A stretch of DNA of 58,563 nt from Nemertoderma westbladi (Eukaryota; Xenacoelomorpha; Nemertodermatida; Nemertodermatidae), in the NCBI GenBank assembly GCA_032718475.1, contig JAUCBJ010004881.1, forward strand, positions 1 to 58,563, written 5' to 3'. Of the stretch, positions 1 to 11,200 are shown piece by piece. Every line of letters begins with the position of its first letter. Positions within the stretch are counted from its first letter, which is position 1. The notes beneath the pieces are model-generated. The model searched no databases. It saw nothing but the letters and a program-made list of their open reading frames with translations, and was not told the origin of the DNA. The translations under genes and the position numbers were made by a program.

Positions 1-2069
1 TCCATTTGTGTTTTATGGACCTAATTAAGATTGCGGACGACTCCGTTTGTGTTTTATAGACCTAATTAAGATTGTTGACGACTCCATTTGTGTTTTATAG
101 ACCTAATTAAGATTGTTGACGACTCCATTTGTGTTTTATGGACCTAATTAAGATTGTGGACGACTCCATTTGTGTTTTATGGACCTAATTAAGATTGTGG
201 ACGACTCCATTTGTGTTTTATAGACCTAATTAAGATTGTTGACGACTCCATTTGTGTTTTATGGACCTAATTAAGATTGTGGACGACTCCATTTGTGTTT
301 TATGGACCTAATTAAGATTGTGGACGACTCCGTTTGTGTTTTATAGACCTAATTAAGATTGTTGACGACTCCATTTGTGTTTTATAGACCTAATTAAGAT
401 TGTTGACGACTCCATTTGTGTTTTATGGACCTAATTAAGATTGTGGACGACTCCGTTTGTGTTTTATAGACCTAATTAAGATTGTTGACGACTCCATTTG
501 TGTTTTATAGACCTAATTAAGATTGTGGACGACTCCGTTTGTGTTTTATAGACCTAATTAAGATTGTGGACGACTCCATTTGTGTTTTATGGACCTAATT
601 AAGATTGTTGACGACTCCATTTGTGTTTTATGGACCTAATTAAGATTGTGGACGACTCCTTTTGTGTTTTATAGACCTAATTAAGATTGTTGACGACTCC
701 ATTTGTGTTTTATAGACCTAATTAAGATTGTTGACGACTCCATTTGTGTTTTATAGACCTAATTAAGATTGTGGACGACTCCATTTGTGTTTTATAGACC
801 TAATTAAGATTGTGGACGACTCCATTTGTGTTTTATGGACCTAATTAAGATTGTTGATGACTCCATTTGTGTTTTATAGACCTAATTAAGATTGTGGACG
901 ACTCCGTTTGTGTTTTATACACCTAAATAAGATTGTGGACGACTCCATTTGTGTTTTATAGACCTAATTAAGATTGTGGACGACTCCATTTGTGTTTTAT
1001 GGACCTAATTAAGATTGTGGACGACTCCATTTGTGTTTTATGGACCTAATTAAGATTGTTGACGACTCCATTTGTGTTTTATGGACCTAATTAAGATTGT
1101 GGACGACTCCGTTTGTGTTTTATAGACCTAATTAAGATTGTTGACGACTCCATTTGTGTTTTATAGACCTAATTAAGATTGTTGACGACTCCATTTGTGT
1201 TTTATAGACCTAATTAAGATTGTGGACGACTCCATTTGTGTTTTATAGACCTAATTAAGATTGTGGACGACTCCATTTGTGTTTTATAGACCTAATTAAG
1301 ATTGTTGACGACTCCATTTGTGTTTTATAGACCTAATTAAGATTGTGGGCGACTCCATTTGTGTTTTATAGACCTAATTAAGATTGTTGACGACTCCATT
1401 TGTGTTTTATGGACCTAATTAAGATTGTGGACGACTCCATTTGTGTTTTATAGACCTAATTAAGATTGTGGACGACTCCATTTGTGTTTTATGGACCTAA
1501 TTAAGATTGTGGACGACTCCATTTGTGTTTTATGGACCTAATTAAGATTGTGGACGACTCCATTTGTGTTTTATAGACCTAATTAAGATTGTGGACGACT
1601 CCATTTGTGTTTTATGGACCTAATTAAGATTGTGGACGACTCCATTTGTGTTTTATGGACCTAATTAAGATTGTGGGCGACTCAATTTGTGTTTTATAGA
1701 CCTAATTAAGATTGTGGACGACTCCATTTGTGTTTTATGGACCTAATTAAGATTGTTGACGACTCCATTTGTGTTTTATGGACCTAATTAAGATTGTGGA
1801 CGACTCCATTTGTGTTTTATAGACCTAATTAAGATTGTGGACGACTCCATTTGTGTTTTATAGACCTAATTAAGATTGTGGACGACTCCATTTGTGTTTT
1901 ATGGACCTAATTAAGATTGTGGACGACTCCATTTGTGTTTTATGGACCTAATTAAGATTGTTGACGACTCCATTTGTGTTTTATGGACCTAATTAAGATT
2001 GTGGACGACTCCATTTGTGTTTTATGGACCTAATTAAGATTGTGGACGACTCCATTTGTGTTTTATAGA
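1..2069. repeat. 41-bp minisatellite, about 50 copies
   Basis: Head-to-tail units of 41 bp; each contains GACCTAATTAAGATTG followed by GGACGACTCCATTTGTG. The first two units start at 1 and 42. Units differ at a few recurrent positions: G or A before GACCTAATT, GTGG or GTTG after AAGATT, and CCA or CCG before TTTGTG. The array begins outside the window and ends abruptly near 2069, where GAATCTAATTTGTG replaces the next unit. The period is not a multiple of three and no long frame is open. No known satellite family is recognised. Confidence 0.97.
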
Positions 2070-2159
2070 ATCTAATTTGTGTCTGCAGCTACACAGTTTA
2101 TTTAACAAGACGCACATGCATTGTATTATAAGACCTTTTATTTTCAATTTCCCAGATAC
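2070..2159. other. Short unique spacer
   Basis: Non-repetitive, AT-rich sequence between the 41-bp array and the first copy of dispersed repeat R. No coding signal is seen; a 74-codon minus-strand frame across this edge has no recognisable domain. Confidence 0.5.
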
Positions 2160-3372
2160 GCAATAAAAATTCATCACTCTCCAGGGGAAATTGGACGCAA
2201 ATAACAGTTGATTACTCTCAAAAATTAAACTGTAACCTGTTCTATTCGGCACCTCCAAACCAAAACCCAGTATGTCAATTTTTTTCGAAATAGATTTTTT
2301 TCGATTTTTCGGAGCGTAGAATTCATCTGACTCAGTTTCGAAACCATAGCGCTAACCGATTTCGCAGTATTAACAATTAATTAATTAACTAATTAGCTAA
2401 TTTAGAGCAAATACCACGTCGAAACACAGTAATGCTAGTTACTGGGTTTCGTATCCTTTCTGGTGTTATTTTGAAATAGTTACTCCGTCAAAACCCAGTA
2501 TGTGCTCAAAAATCCCAAAATCCTACGCCAAAACCCAGTAACTGCACTTACTGGGTTTCAAGCAAAATTCTTTACTGGGTTTTCACATGGTATTTTCTGA
2601 ACAAAATCGAGTATCGTTTCCGAAAGACAAAGTCCAGTCCAGTCCAAAATCCAGTATGTATATTGTCAATGTCAGAATAACCACGTCAAAACCCAGTAAA
2701 CAGAGTTACTGGGTTTCCAGCAGTTTGAGATACTAGGTTTTGACGTGGGATTTCCCGAATGCAGATATGCCAAACCAAAACCCAGTAACTCCGGCAACGC
2801 AACAGACGTAGACAAATAATTAAATGTTCTAGAATATTATGTTCTAGAATGTTGCCTCTTTGTTTTCGCTAACCGTTGGCGAAGGAAGTTATAGTTACTG
2901 GGTTTTGGCTAAGGGACTTGTCAGTTACTTTGTTTTGGCTTGGGAAAGGTAACTGATTGGAAAAGTTAAATGTAAGTTTAGTGGGTTTTGGTTGGTATGA
3001 GCAAATTTGTCACTGTGTTTAGAAATGGGAATCATGACGTTACTGGGTATTGATGCATCAAAAATCACAATTGTTTTCTTTTCTACCATACCAAAACCGT
3101 GTAAGTCGATTTATATGAAAAGTAAGGAATAAATTCAAAAAAAGTTTTGGCACTAATATATATGTACAATTTGTAAAGGTACTCAAAATTATAACTCATC
3201 AAATTAAATTTCAACCAAATGCCAGCTGTCTAAAGTCCAAAATCGTTAAACGCGATTATCTCGAAAAGTCAAAAAATGTACTTACTGGGTTTTGGTTTGG
3301 AGCTGCCGTATTGTGTTTAGTTTATTGTTTTGGTTAAAATAACGTGCCACTGTAACCTGCTCCTTTCCCTTT
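2160..3372 (-). repeat. Dispersed repeat R, copy A, split by an insertion
   Basis: The two outer pieces, 2160-2246 and 3309-3372, are together the reverse complement of 6815-6950. Shared stretches include TTTCCCCTGGAGAG, GAGAGTAATCA, AACAGGTTAC, AACAATAAACTAAACAC and AAAGGAGCAGGTTACAG. Between them lies a 1,062-bp element flanked by TATT on both sides. Copy B therefore shows what the site looked like before insertion, apart from one G/A difference. R has three copies in the window, none with a coding frame. Its class is unknown. Confidence 0.85.
2247..3308. mobile_element. Non-autonomous inverted-repeat DNA element with TATT target duplication
   Basis: The left end reads CGGCAC then CTCCAAACCAAAACCCAGTA at the inner side. 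The reverse complement of the right end reads CGGCAG then the same bases, so the terminal inverted repeats match at all but about one of 26 positions. TATT at 2243-2246 and 3309-3312 flanks the element, and uninterrupted R copy B lacks it, which supports real insertion. Inside, the motif AAACCCAGTA, or its complement TACTGGGTTT, recurs well over ten times in both orientations, for example near 2264, 2494, 2533, 2553, 2688, 2707, 2776, 2896 and 3285. There is no open frame of note, so it would depend on a transposase supplied elsewhere. A 4-bp duplication fits several cut-and-paste superfamilies, and I cannot assign one. Confidence 0.85.
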
Positions 3373-4261
3373 TGTTGGAATTCCATGTCATTTGGTGTCT
3401 CAACTCACCACATTAGTAGTCATCTAGAGTACAACTCGTCTAATCCATAATATAGTTTACATTATTGACTGGCTCCCTTAGGGGTGATACTAATGGGTTA
3501 CTTCAAAACATGAGTCTTTTTTTATCAAAATTGTATTATTGATTTGTTCCAAACAACTAACTTCCATGACATAACCTACAGCTACAGTAATAATAGATAG
3601 CGTGAATGATGCACTTTACCAACTAAATTTACTGGGCCCAAGCTGAAACGGGAAGCGGAAACCGCTGAAGACACCCGCAACGGGCGAAATGCGCATACGG
3701 TAACAATATAAATTTAATTTAATATAAATTTACATCACGTGACAAGACCCTCAACCGCCCTAATAACTATAAATAAATAAATAAATAATAGGAATAATAA
3801 AAATAAAAAATATAATAGGAAATCTGCAGTTTCCGCGTCGGATTTACAAGTTTGGTTTGGAGTTTTGAACACGATCGAAACCAGTGTTAAAATACCATCG
3901 AGTGGGAAACTCAATTCATATGATAGATACCAGTAGTATATTTATATCATAAAAATGTCGAGATTTATAGGTTAACTGCGGTGCTGAATTGTTTAGTGAT
4001 ATTTTCAATTCCATTACCTTTATTATGTCTCGTCACAATTGTTGGGTCTGGTGCTGTACGAAAAATTCAAGAGCATTACTTTTTGAAACTGTTTTATTCA
4101 ATAATTTTGGCGTGAAAAGTGAAGTGAGATTTTTGCAAACACTGAATATTCAAATGTTCTGGAACATTTAATTGAAAGCTACCCTGAGATAGCTATGATA
4201 ATTGTCTAAAATTAAGAGTATGCATGAATGAAGTCGTAGATGAATAACTAATTATTAGATT
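3373..4261. other. AT-rich region without a recognised gene
   Basis: Contains an (ATAA)n/(AAT)n-type simple repeat around 3766-3815. A 60-codon plus-strand frame at 3989-4171 includes a Cys-rich start (SRHNCWVWCCTKNSRA) that faintly recalls the beginning of a THAP-type zinc finger. It loses any resemblance within about 15 residues and I do not annotate it as a gene. No other feature is seen. Confidence 0.5.
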
Positions 4262-4356
4262 ATTGGTTGTGTGCGTGGCAATGCGTTCGTCTGTAGTACG
4301 GAAAGTCCTAGTTCGATCTCCGCTCGAGGTTGCAAACATTTGTAAAAAAAAAAGTG
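4262..4356 (+). mobile_element. tRNA-derived SINE-like head with A-rich tail
   Basis: An A-box-like TGGCAATGCGTTCG (about 4276-4289) is followed about 20 bases later by a B-box-like AGTTCGATCTC (4310-4320), close to the RNA polymerase III consensus GGTTCGANNCC. A run of ten A begins near 4345. The spacing and A tail fit a tRNA-derived SINE or a decayed tRNA pseudogene. No target duplication was found and the stems are poor, so a functional tRNA is unlikely. Confidence 0.45.
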
Positions 4357-4544
4357 ATAAATATAGTTTAGTTTAACATTTATTTTATTGAACAACGAAG
4401 TTCTCCCAATTGGGCAACAAGCGTAATGCTTTAACCCTTTTAGTTCAGTTCCAGTAGAATTCTGAAAGTGTCATTCAGATCCCATACCACTAGAAAATTT
4501 AAAATTTAACAAAAATGTCCGTTAGTTTGTCTGTCAAAATATAT

Positions 4545-5040
4545 GGAGGCACATCACATAACTAAAAATTTGGATATGGGGGTTTTCCTGGCCGCAGACT
4601 TCAAATCTAATGTCAGTTTTGACCTTTTGACGGATTCCTGATACTATGTCCGTCTGTCTGTTTGTCCGTCATTATATGTCTGTCAAAATATAAAAATGCC
4701 CAAATCCTAACCGAAATTCTCACCGTGGGGCTTTTCCTGGCCGTAGACTTCAAATATGTTGTTGGTTTTGATGTTTCACGGTATCCTGGCATTCGTCTGT
4801 CTGTCTGTTGTCCGTCAATATGTCTTTCAAAATATAAGGAGGCTCATGACATTACTAAAATTTTGGATATGGAGGTTTTCCTGGCCGCAGACTTCAAATC
4901 TAATATCAATTTTACGTTTCACGGTATCCAGACACCTTGTCCGTCTGTCTGTTTGTCTGTCAATATATCTATCAAAATATAAAAACGCCCAAAACCTAAC
5001 CAAAATTCTCACCACTATATTCCCGGTTGGAATGATACAG
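4545..5040. repeat. Three diverged tandem copies of a unit of about 147 bp
   Basis: The landmark TTTTCCTGGCCG(C/T)AGACTTCAA occurs at about 4583, 4732 and 4876, giving steps of about 150 and 143 bp. Each copy also holds a (GTCTGTCT)-like stretch with GTCCGTC or GTCTGTC, then CAAAATATA. Frames of 60-106 codons are open here on both strands but are rich in repeated LSVC and SKYK strings created by the repeat. I regard it as a short tandem array rather than a gene. Confidence 0.75.
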
Positions 5041-5065
5041 TAAATAAGTAATACAGTAATAACTT

Positions 5066-5938
5066 CCGCCCAGCTTTTGCGTAGTTGTGTGGTATCTGAC
5101 CAGACTCAAGTGACGCTCAGCCGCCCAGCTTTTGCGTGGTTGTGTGGTATCTCACCAGACACAAGTGACGCTCAGCCGCCCAGCTTTTGCGTGGTTGTGT
5201 GGTATCTCACCAGACACAAGTGACGCTCAGCCGCCCAGCTTTTGTGTGGTTGTGTGGTATCTCGCCAGACACAAGTGACGCTCAGCCGCCCAGCTTTTGC
5301 GTGGTTGTGTGGTATCTCACCAGACACAAGTGACGCTCAGCCGCCCAGCTTTTGCGTAGTTGTGTGGTATCTCACCAGACACAAGTGACGCTCAGCCGCC
5401 CAGCTTTTGCGGGGTTGTGTGGTATCTCACCAGACACAAGTGACGCTCAGCCGCCCATCTTTTGTGTGGTTGTGTGGTTTCTCACCAGACACAAGTGACG
5501 CTCAGCCGCCCAGCTTTTGCGTGGTTGTGTGGTATCTCACCAGAAACAAGTGACGCTCAGCCGCCCAGTTTTTGCGTGGTTGTGTTGTATCTCACCAGAC
5601 ACAAGTGACGCTCTGCCGCCCAGCTTTTGCGTGGTTGTGTGGTATCTCACCAGACACAAGTGACGTTCAGCCGCCCAGCTTTTGCGTAGTTGTGTGGTAT
5701 CTCACCAGACACAAGTGACGCTCAGCCGCCCAGCTTTTGCGTGGTTGTGTGGTATCTCACCAGACACAAGTGACGCTCAGCCGCCCAGCTTTTGCGTAGT
5801 TGTGCGGTATCTCACCAGACTCAAGTGACGCTCAGCCGCACAGCTTTTGCGTGGTTGTGTGGTATCTCACCAGACACAAGTGACGCTCAGCCGCCAAGCT
5901 TTTGCGTAGTTGTGTGGTATCTCACCAGACACAAGTGA
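5066..5938. repeat. 55-bp minisatellite, about 16 copies
   Basis: Head-to-tail units start with CCGCCCAGCTTTTGCG and end with CAAGTGACGCTCAG; the first two begin at 5066 and 5121. Copies are very similar, with scattered single-base changes such as GTGGTT/GTAGTT and TTGCG/TTGTG. The array stops within a unit at about 5938, where CACAAGTGA runs into unique DNA. No long frame is open, because 55 is not a multiple of three. Confidence 0.97.
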
Positions 5939-6767
5939 ACATTATCGATATTGCCCTAGTATCGTCCAGCTACGGTCCCCTTTTCACACCGCTCTATATT
6001 TGATGAACCTCGAGCCAATAGAATATTTATCCAAGTTATTATTATATTTACACGAATATTATACATATTATATATTACTTACACATATTTTACTTACTTT
6101 ACTTTACTGAACAACATTCATTATTTTGTCATTAACTCCAAAAATGATATCGAGATCTTGAAATTATTTAAATACGTATTATTATTTTATATGTGTATAC
6201 TAAGTATTATTTTTTTGCATTCTTTGTTGATTATTATTCACCAAGTACGTAATCTATGTACGTCTTAATTGTACCATTGGTGGACTTGCTAATTATTATA
6301 ATGTGTAACCCTTTATTTAGATGGTTTGTTAATTTAGCGAAATTTATTTGTTTATAGTTCGTGTTTTCTTTACCGCAAGTCATTAAATAATATATATATA
6401 CTAGTTTTAATTATTTTGTGTATATTTTAAATTTTAATTTTTAATTGAAATGTTTGGAATTAAAGAAGTCAAACTTTCACATTGTACAAAGTGTATTATA
6501 ACAACCCCTAAGGTATAATTTTTTTCTTAGTGGATAGTACAGTATAAAGGAACTTCATGTAATTTTATTTGAATTTTTTATGACAGCTGATGAGATTATA
6601 CAGTGCAATAGGTTTCTCTTTTCCGTTTTATTGCTGTCGAATGCCATCATCAAAGTGTCTTATCTGAAACAACAAGGCTCTATTCTTTGTAGCTGCTCGA
6701 AAGGCAAACAAAGTCAAGAATACTAATTACTGTTGAACCAAACACCTTGACTTTCTGCAGAGGTACT
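5939..6767. other. AT-rich region without a recognised gene
   Basis: The first 170 bp keep a 66-codon frame open (5910-6110). Part of it, HYRYCPSIVQLRSPFHTAL, faintly resembles the Cys-Pro-containing tail downstream of some non-LTR reverse transcriptases, but the match is too short to call. From 6130 to 6480 the sequence is strongly AT-rich. No RNA gene, promoter or further repeat is apparent. Confidence 0.45.
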
Positions 6768-6960
6768 TGGCGAATTAATATCCCGCCTCAATGATAAATT
6801 CTCAATTTAGGAAAAGGAGCAGGTTACAGTGGCACGTTGTTTTAACCAAAACAATAAACTAAACACAACAGAACAGGTTACAATCTTATTTTTGAGAGTA
6901 ATCAGCTGTTATTTGCGACCAATTTCCCCTGGAGAGGGATGAATTTGTATTGTGTCCAGT
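6768..6960 (+). repeat. Dispersed repeat R, copy B (uninterrupted)
   Basis: Matches the reverse complement of copy A without the 1,062-bp insertion, and matches 58501-58563 in the same orientation (CTTGGCGAATTAATATCCCG, then AATTCTCAATTTAGG, then AAGGAGCAGGTTACAG). AACAGGTTACA and GCAGGTTACAG occur about 50 bp apart inside it. It has no coding frame. It serves as the empty-site reference for the element at 2247-3308. Confidence 0.8.
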
Positions 6961-7372
6961 TTCCCCCCTACCTGAGTGCCTGATATAATACAGGTGCCTG
7001 TGCTTCGACATGACCACTGCTCGCTATATTCAGGAGAATTATCTCAGTCTCCAATAGGGTAACTTCCTTCCTTTCAAAACTAAATCCTATGAAATTGCAG
7101 ATTAGGAGATTGGCGTGTAACTTTGTCAACAAGGCGTGTGTTTTACGCGTTAAGCTTAGGCAAACGCCTTTAATGAATTCCTTATCGACCGTGAAGACGG
7201 TTGGTTATCGAGCGAGGGAGACAGTGCGAAAGATAACGTGGACCCGGTAGCCAACAGCTATTGATCACGGGTTACTGGCGCGTTAATAACAGTAAAATAC
7301 TCAGTCACTTCAATCAGAGGCACATTAATCTGAATTATTTTCTGTTTGCGGTAGAATTCATTTACAGAATAT
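6961..7372. other. Unique DNA before the satellite
   Basis: No repeat, RNA or open frame is recognised. It passes into the 57-bp satellite at about 7373 with no obvious direct repeat at the edge. Confidence 0.5.
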
Positions 7373-8220
7373 TTAATAAGCAGGAACTATTCCATCATAC
7401 AACAAACAGCAGTATGTAATCTGGGTCTGGGAATAAGCGGGAACTATTCCATCAAACAACAAACAGCAGTATGTAATCTGGGTCTGGGAATAAGCGGGAA
7501 CTATTCCATCAAACAACAAACAGCAGTATGTAATCTGGGTCTGGGAATAAGCAGGAACTATTCTATTAAACAACAAACAGCAGTATGCAATCTGGGTCTG
7601 GGAATAAGCAGGAACTATTCCATCGAACAACAAACAGCAGTATGGAATCTGTGTCTGGGAATAAGCAGGAACTATTCCATCAAACAACAAACAGCAGTAT
7701 GCAATCTGGGTCTGGGAATAAGCAGGAACTATTCTATTAAACAACAAACAGCAGTATGTAATCTGTGTCTGGGAATAAGCAGGAACTATTCCATCAAACA
7801 ACAAACAGCAGTATGCAATCTGGGTCTGGGAATAAGCAGGAACTATTCTATTAAACAACAAACAGCAGTATGGAATCTGGTTCTGGGAATAAGCAGGAAC
7901 TATTCTATTAAACAACAAACAGCAGTATGTAATCTGAGTCGGGGAATAAGCAGGAACTATTCCATCAAACAACAAACAGCAGTATGCAATCTGGGTCTGG
8001 GAATAAGCAGGAACTATTCCATCGAACAACAAACATCAGAATGGAATCTGTGTCTGGGAATAAGCAGGAACTATTCCATCAAACAACAAACAGCAGTATG
8101 TAATCTGGGTCTGGGAATAAGCAGGAATTATTCTATTAAACAACAAACAGCAGTATGTAATCTGAGTCGGGGAATAAGCAGGAACTATTCCATCAAACAA
8201 CAAACAGCAGTATGGAATCT

Positions 8221-11200
8221 GGGTCTGGCAGTATGGAATCTGGGTCTGGGAATAAGCAGGAACTATTCCATCATACAACAAACAGCAGTATGTAATCTGG
8301 GTCTGGGAATAAGCGGGAACTATTCCATCAAACAACAAACAGCAGTATGTAATCTGGGTCTGGGAATAAGCAGGAACTATTCCATCATACAACAAACAGC
8401 AGTATGGAATCTGTGTCTGGGAATAAGCGGTAACTATTCTATTAAACAACAAACAGCAGTATGCAATCTGGGTCTGGGAATAAGCAGGAACTATTCCATC
8501 GAACAACAAACAGCAGTATGGAATCTGTGTCTGGGAATAAGCAGGAACTATTCCATCAAACAACAAACAGCAGTATGCAATCTGGGTCTGGGAATAAGCA
8601 GGAACTATTCTATTAAACAACAAACAGCAGTATGTAATCTGAGTCGGGGAATAAGCAGGAACTATTCCATCAAACAACAAACAGCAATATGCAATCTGGG
8701 TCTGGGAATAAGCAGGAACTATTCTATTAAACAACAAACAGCAGTATGCAATCTGGGTCTGGGAATAAGCAGGAACTATTCCATCGAACAACAAACAGCA
8801 GTATGGAATCTGTGTCTGGGAATAAGCAGGAACTATTCCATCAAACAACAAACAGCAGTATGCAATCTGGGTCTGGGAATAAGCAGGAACTATTCCATCG
8901 AACAACAAACAGCAGTATGGAATCTGTGTCTGGGAATAAGCAGGAACTATTCCATCAAACAACAAACAGCAGTATGTAATCTGGGTCTGGGAATAAGCAG
9001 GAATTATTCTATTAAACAACAAACAGCAGTATGTAATCTGAGTCGGGGAATAAGCAGGAACTATTCCATCAAACAACAAACAGCAGTATGTAATCTGGGT
9101 CTGGGAATAAGCAGGAACTATTCCATCAAACAACAAACAGCAGTATGCAATCTGGGTCTGGGAATAAGCAGGAACTATTCTATTAAACAACAAACAGCAG
9201 TATGTAATCTGAGTCGGGGAATAAGCAGGAACTATTCCATCAAACAACAAACAACAGTATGTAATCTGAGTCGGGGAATAAGCAGGAACTATTCCATCAA
9301 ACAACAAACAGCAGTATGGAATCTGGGTCTGGGAATAAGCAGGAACTATTCCATCAAACAACAAACAGCAGTATGCAATCTGGGTCTGGGAATAAGCAGG
9401 AACTATTCTATTAAACAACAAACAGCAGTATGTAATCTGGGTCTGGGAATAAGCAGGAACTATTCTATTAAACAACAAACAGCAGTATGGAATCTGGGTC
9501 TGGGAATAAGCAGGAACTATTCTATTAAACAACATTAAACAACAAACAGCAGTATGTAATCTGGGTCTGGGAATAAGCGGGAACTATTCCATCAAACAAC
9601 AAACAGCAGTATGGAATCTGGGTCTGGGAATAAGCAGGAACTATTCTATTAAACAACAAACAGCAGTATGGAATCTGGGTCTGGGAATAAGCAGGAACTA
9701 TTCTATTAAACAACAAACAGCAGTATGTAATCTGAGTCGGGGAATAAGCAGGGACTATTCCATCAAACAATAAACAGCAGTATGGAATCTGGGTCTGGGA
9801 ATAAGCGGGAACTATTCCATCAAACAACAAACAGCAGTATGGAATCTGGGTCTGGGAATAAGCAGGAACTATTCTATTAAACAACAAACAGCAGTATGGA
9901 ATCTGGGTCTGGGAATAAGCAGGAACTATTCTATTAAACAACAAACAGCAGTATGGAATCTGGGTCTGGGAATAAGCAGGAACTATTCTATTAAACAACA
10001 AACAGCAGTATGTAATCTGGGTCTGGGAATAAGCGGGAACTATTCCATCAAACAACAAACAGCAGTATGGAATCTGGGTCTGGGAATAAGCAGGAACTAT
10101 TCTATTAAACAACAAACAGCAGTATGAAATCTGGGTCTGGGAATAAGCAGGAACTATTCTATTAAACAACAAACAGCAGTATGGAATCTGGGTCTGGGAA
10201 TAAGCAGGAACTATTCTATTAAACAACAAACAGCAGTATGGAATCTGGGTCTGGGAATAAGCGGGAACTATTCCATCAAACAACAAACAGCAGTATGGAA
10301 TCTGGGTCTGGGAATAAGCAGGAACTATTCTATTAAACAACAAACAGCAGTATGGAATCTGGGTCTGGGAATAAGCAGGAACTATTCCATCAAACAACAA
10401 AGAGCAGTATGGAATCTGGGTCTGGGAATAAGCGGGAACTATTCCATCAAACAACAAACAACAGTATGGAATCTGGGTCTGGGAATAAGCGGGAACTATT
10501 CTATTAAACAACAAACAGCGGTATGGAATCTGGGTCATGGAATAAGCAGGAACTATTCCATCATACAACAAACAGCAGTATGGAATCTGGGTCTGGGAAT
10601 AAGCAGGAACTATTCCATCAAACAACAAACAGCAGTATGTAATCTGGGTCTGGGAATAAGCAGGAACTATTCTATTAAACAACAAACAGCAGTATGGAAT
10701 CTGGGTCTGGGAATAAGCGGGAACTATTCTATTAAACAACAAACAGCAGTATGGAATCTGGGTCTGGGAATAAGCAGGAACTATTCCATCATACAACAAA
10801 CAGCAGTATGGAATCTGGTTCTGGGAATAAGCGGGAACTATTCTATTAAACAACAAACAGCAGTATGGAATCTGGGTCTGGGAATAAGCAGGAACTATTC
10901 CATCATACAACAAACAGCAGTATGCAATCTGGGTCTGGGAATAAGCGGGAACTATTCTATTAAACAACAAACAGCAGTATGTAATCTGGGTCTGGGAATA
11001 AGCGGGAACTATTCCATCAAACAACAAACGGCAGGATGTAATCTGGGTCTGGGAATAAGCAGGAACTATTCTATTAAACAACAAACAGCAGTATGCAATC
11101 TGGGTCTGGGAATAGGCAGGAACTATTCCATCGAACAACAAACAGCAGTATGGAATCTGTGTCTGGGAATAAGCAGGAACTATTCCATCAAACAACAAAC

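Noticed and set aside
1-2069. Telomeric or subtelomeric repeat
   Set aside because: The 41-bp unit has no TTAGGG-like or other G-rich telomere motif.
3989-4171. THAP-type zinc finger start
   Set aside because: Only the first few residues are suggestive; the remaining Cys, His and the Ala-Val-Pro-type motif are missing.
5910-6110. Non-LTR retrotransposon tail with a Cys-Pro motif
   Set aside because: Too short; its start lies inside the 55-bp array and no further RT motifs are found nearby.
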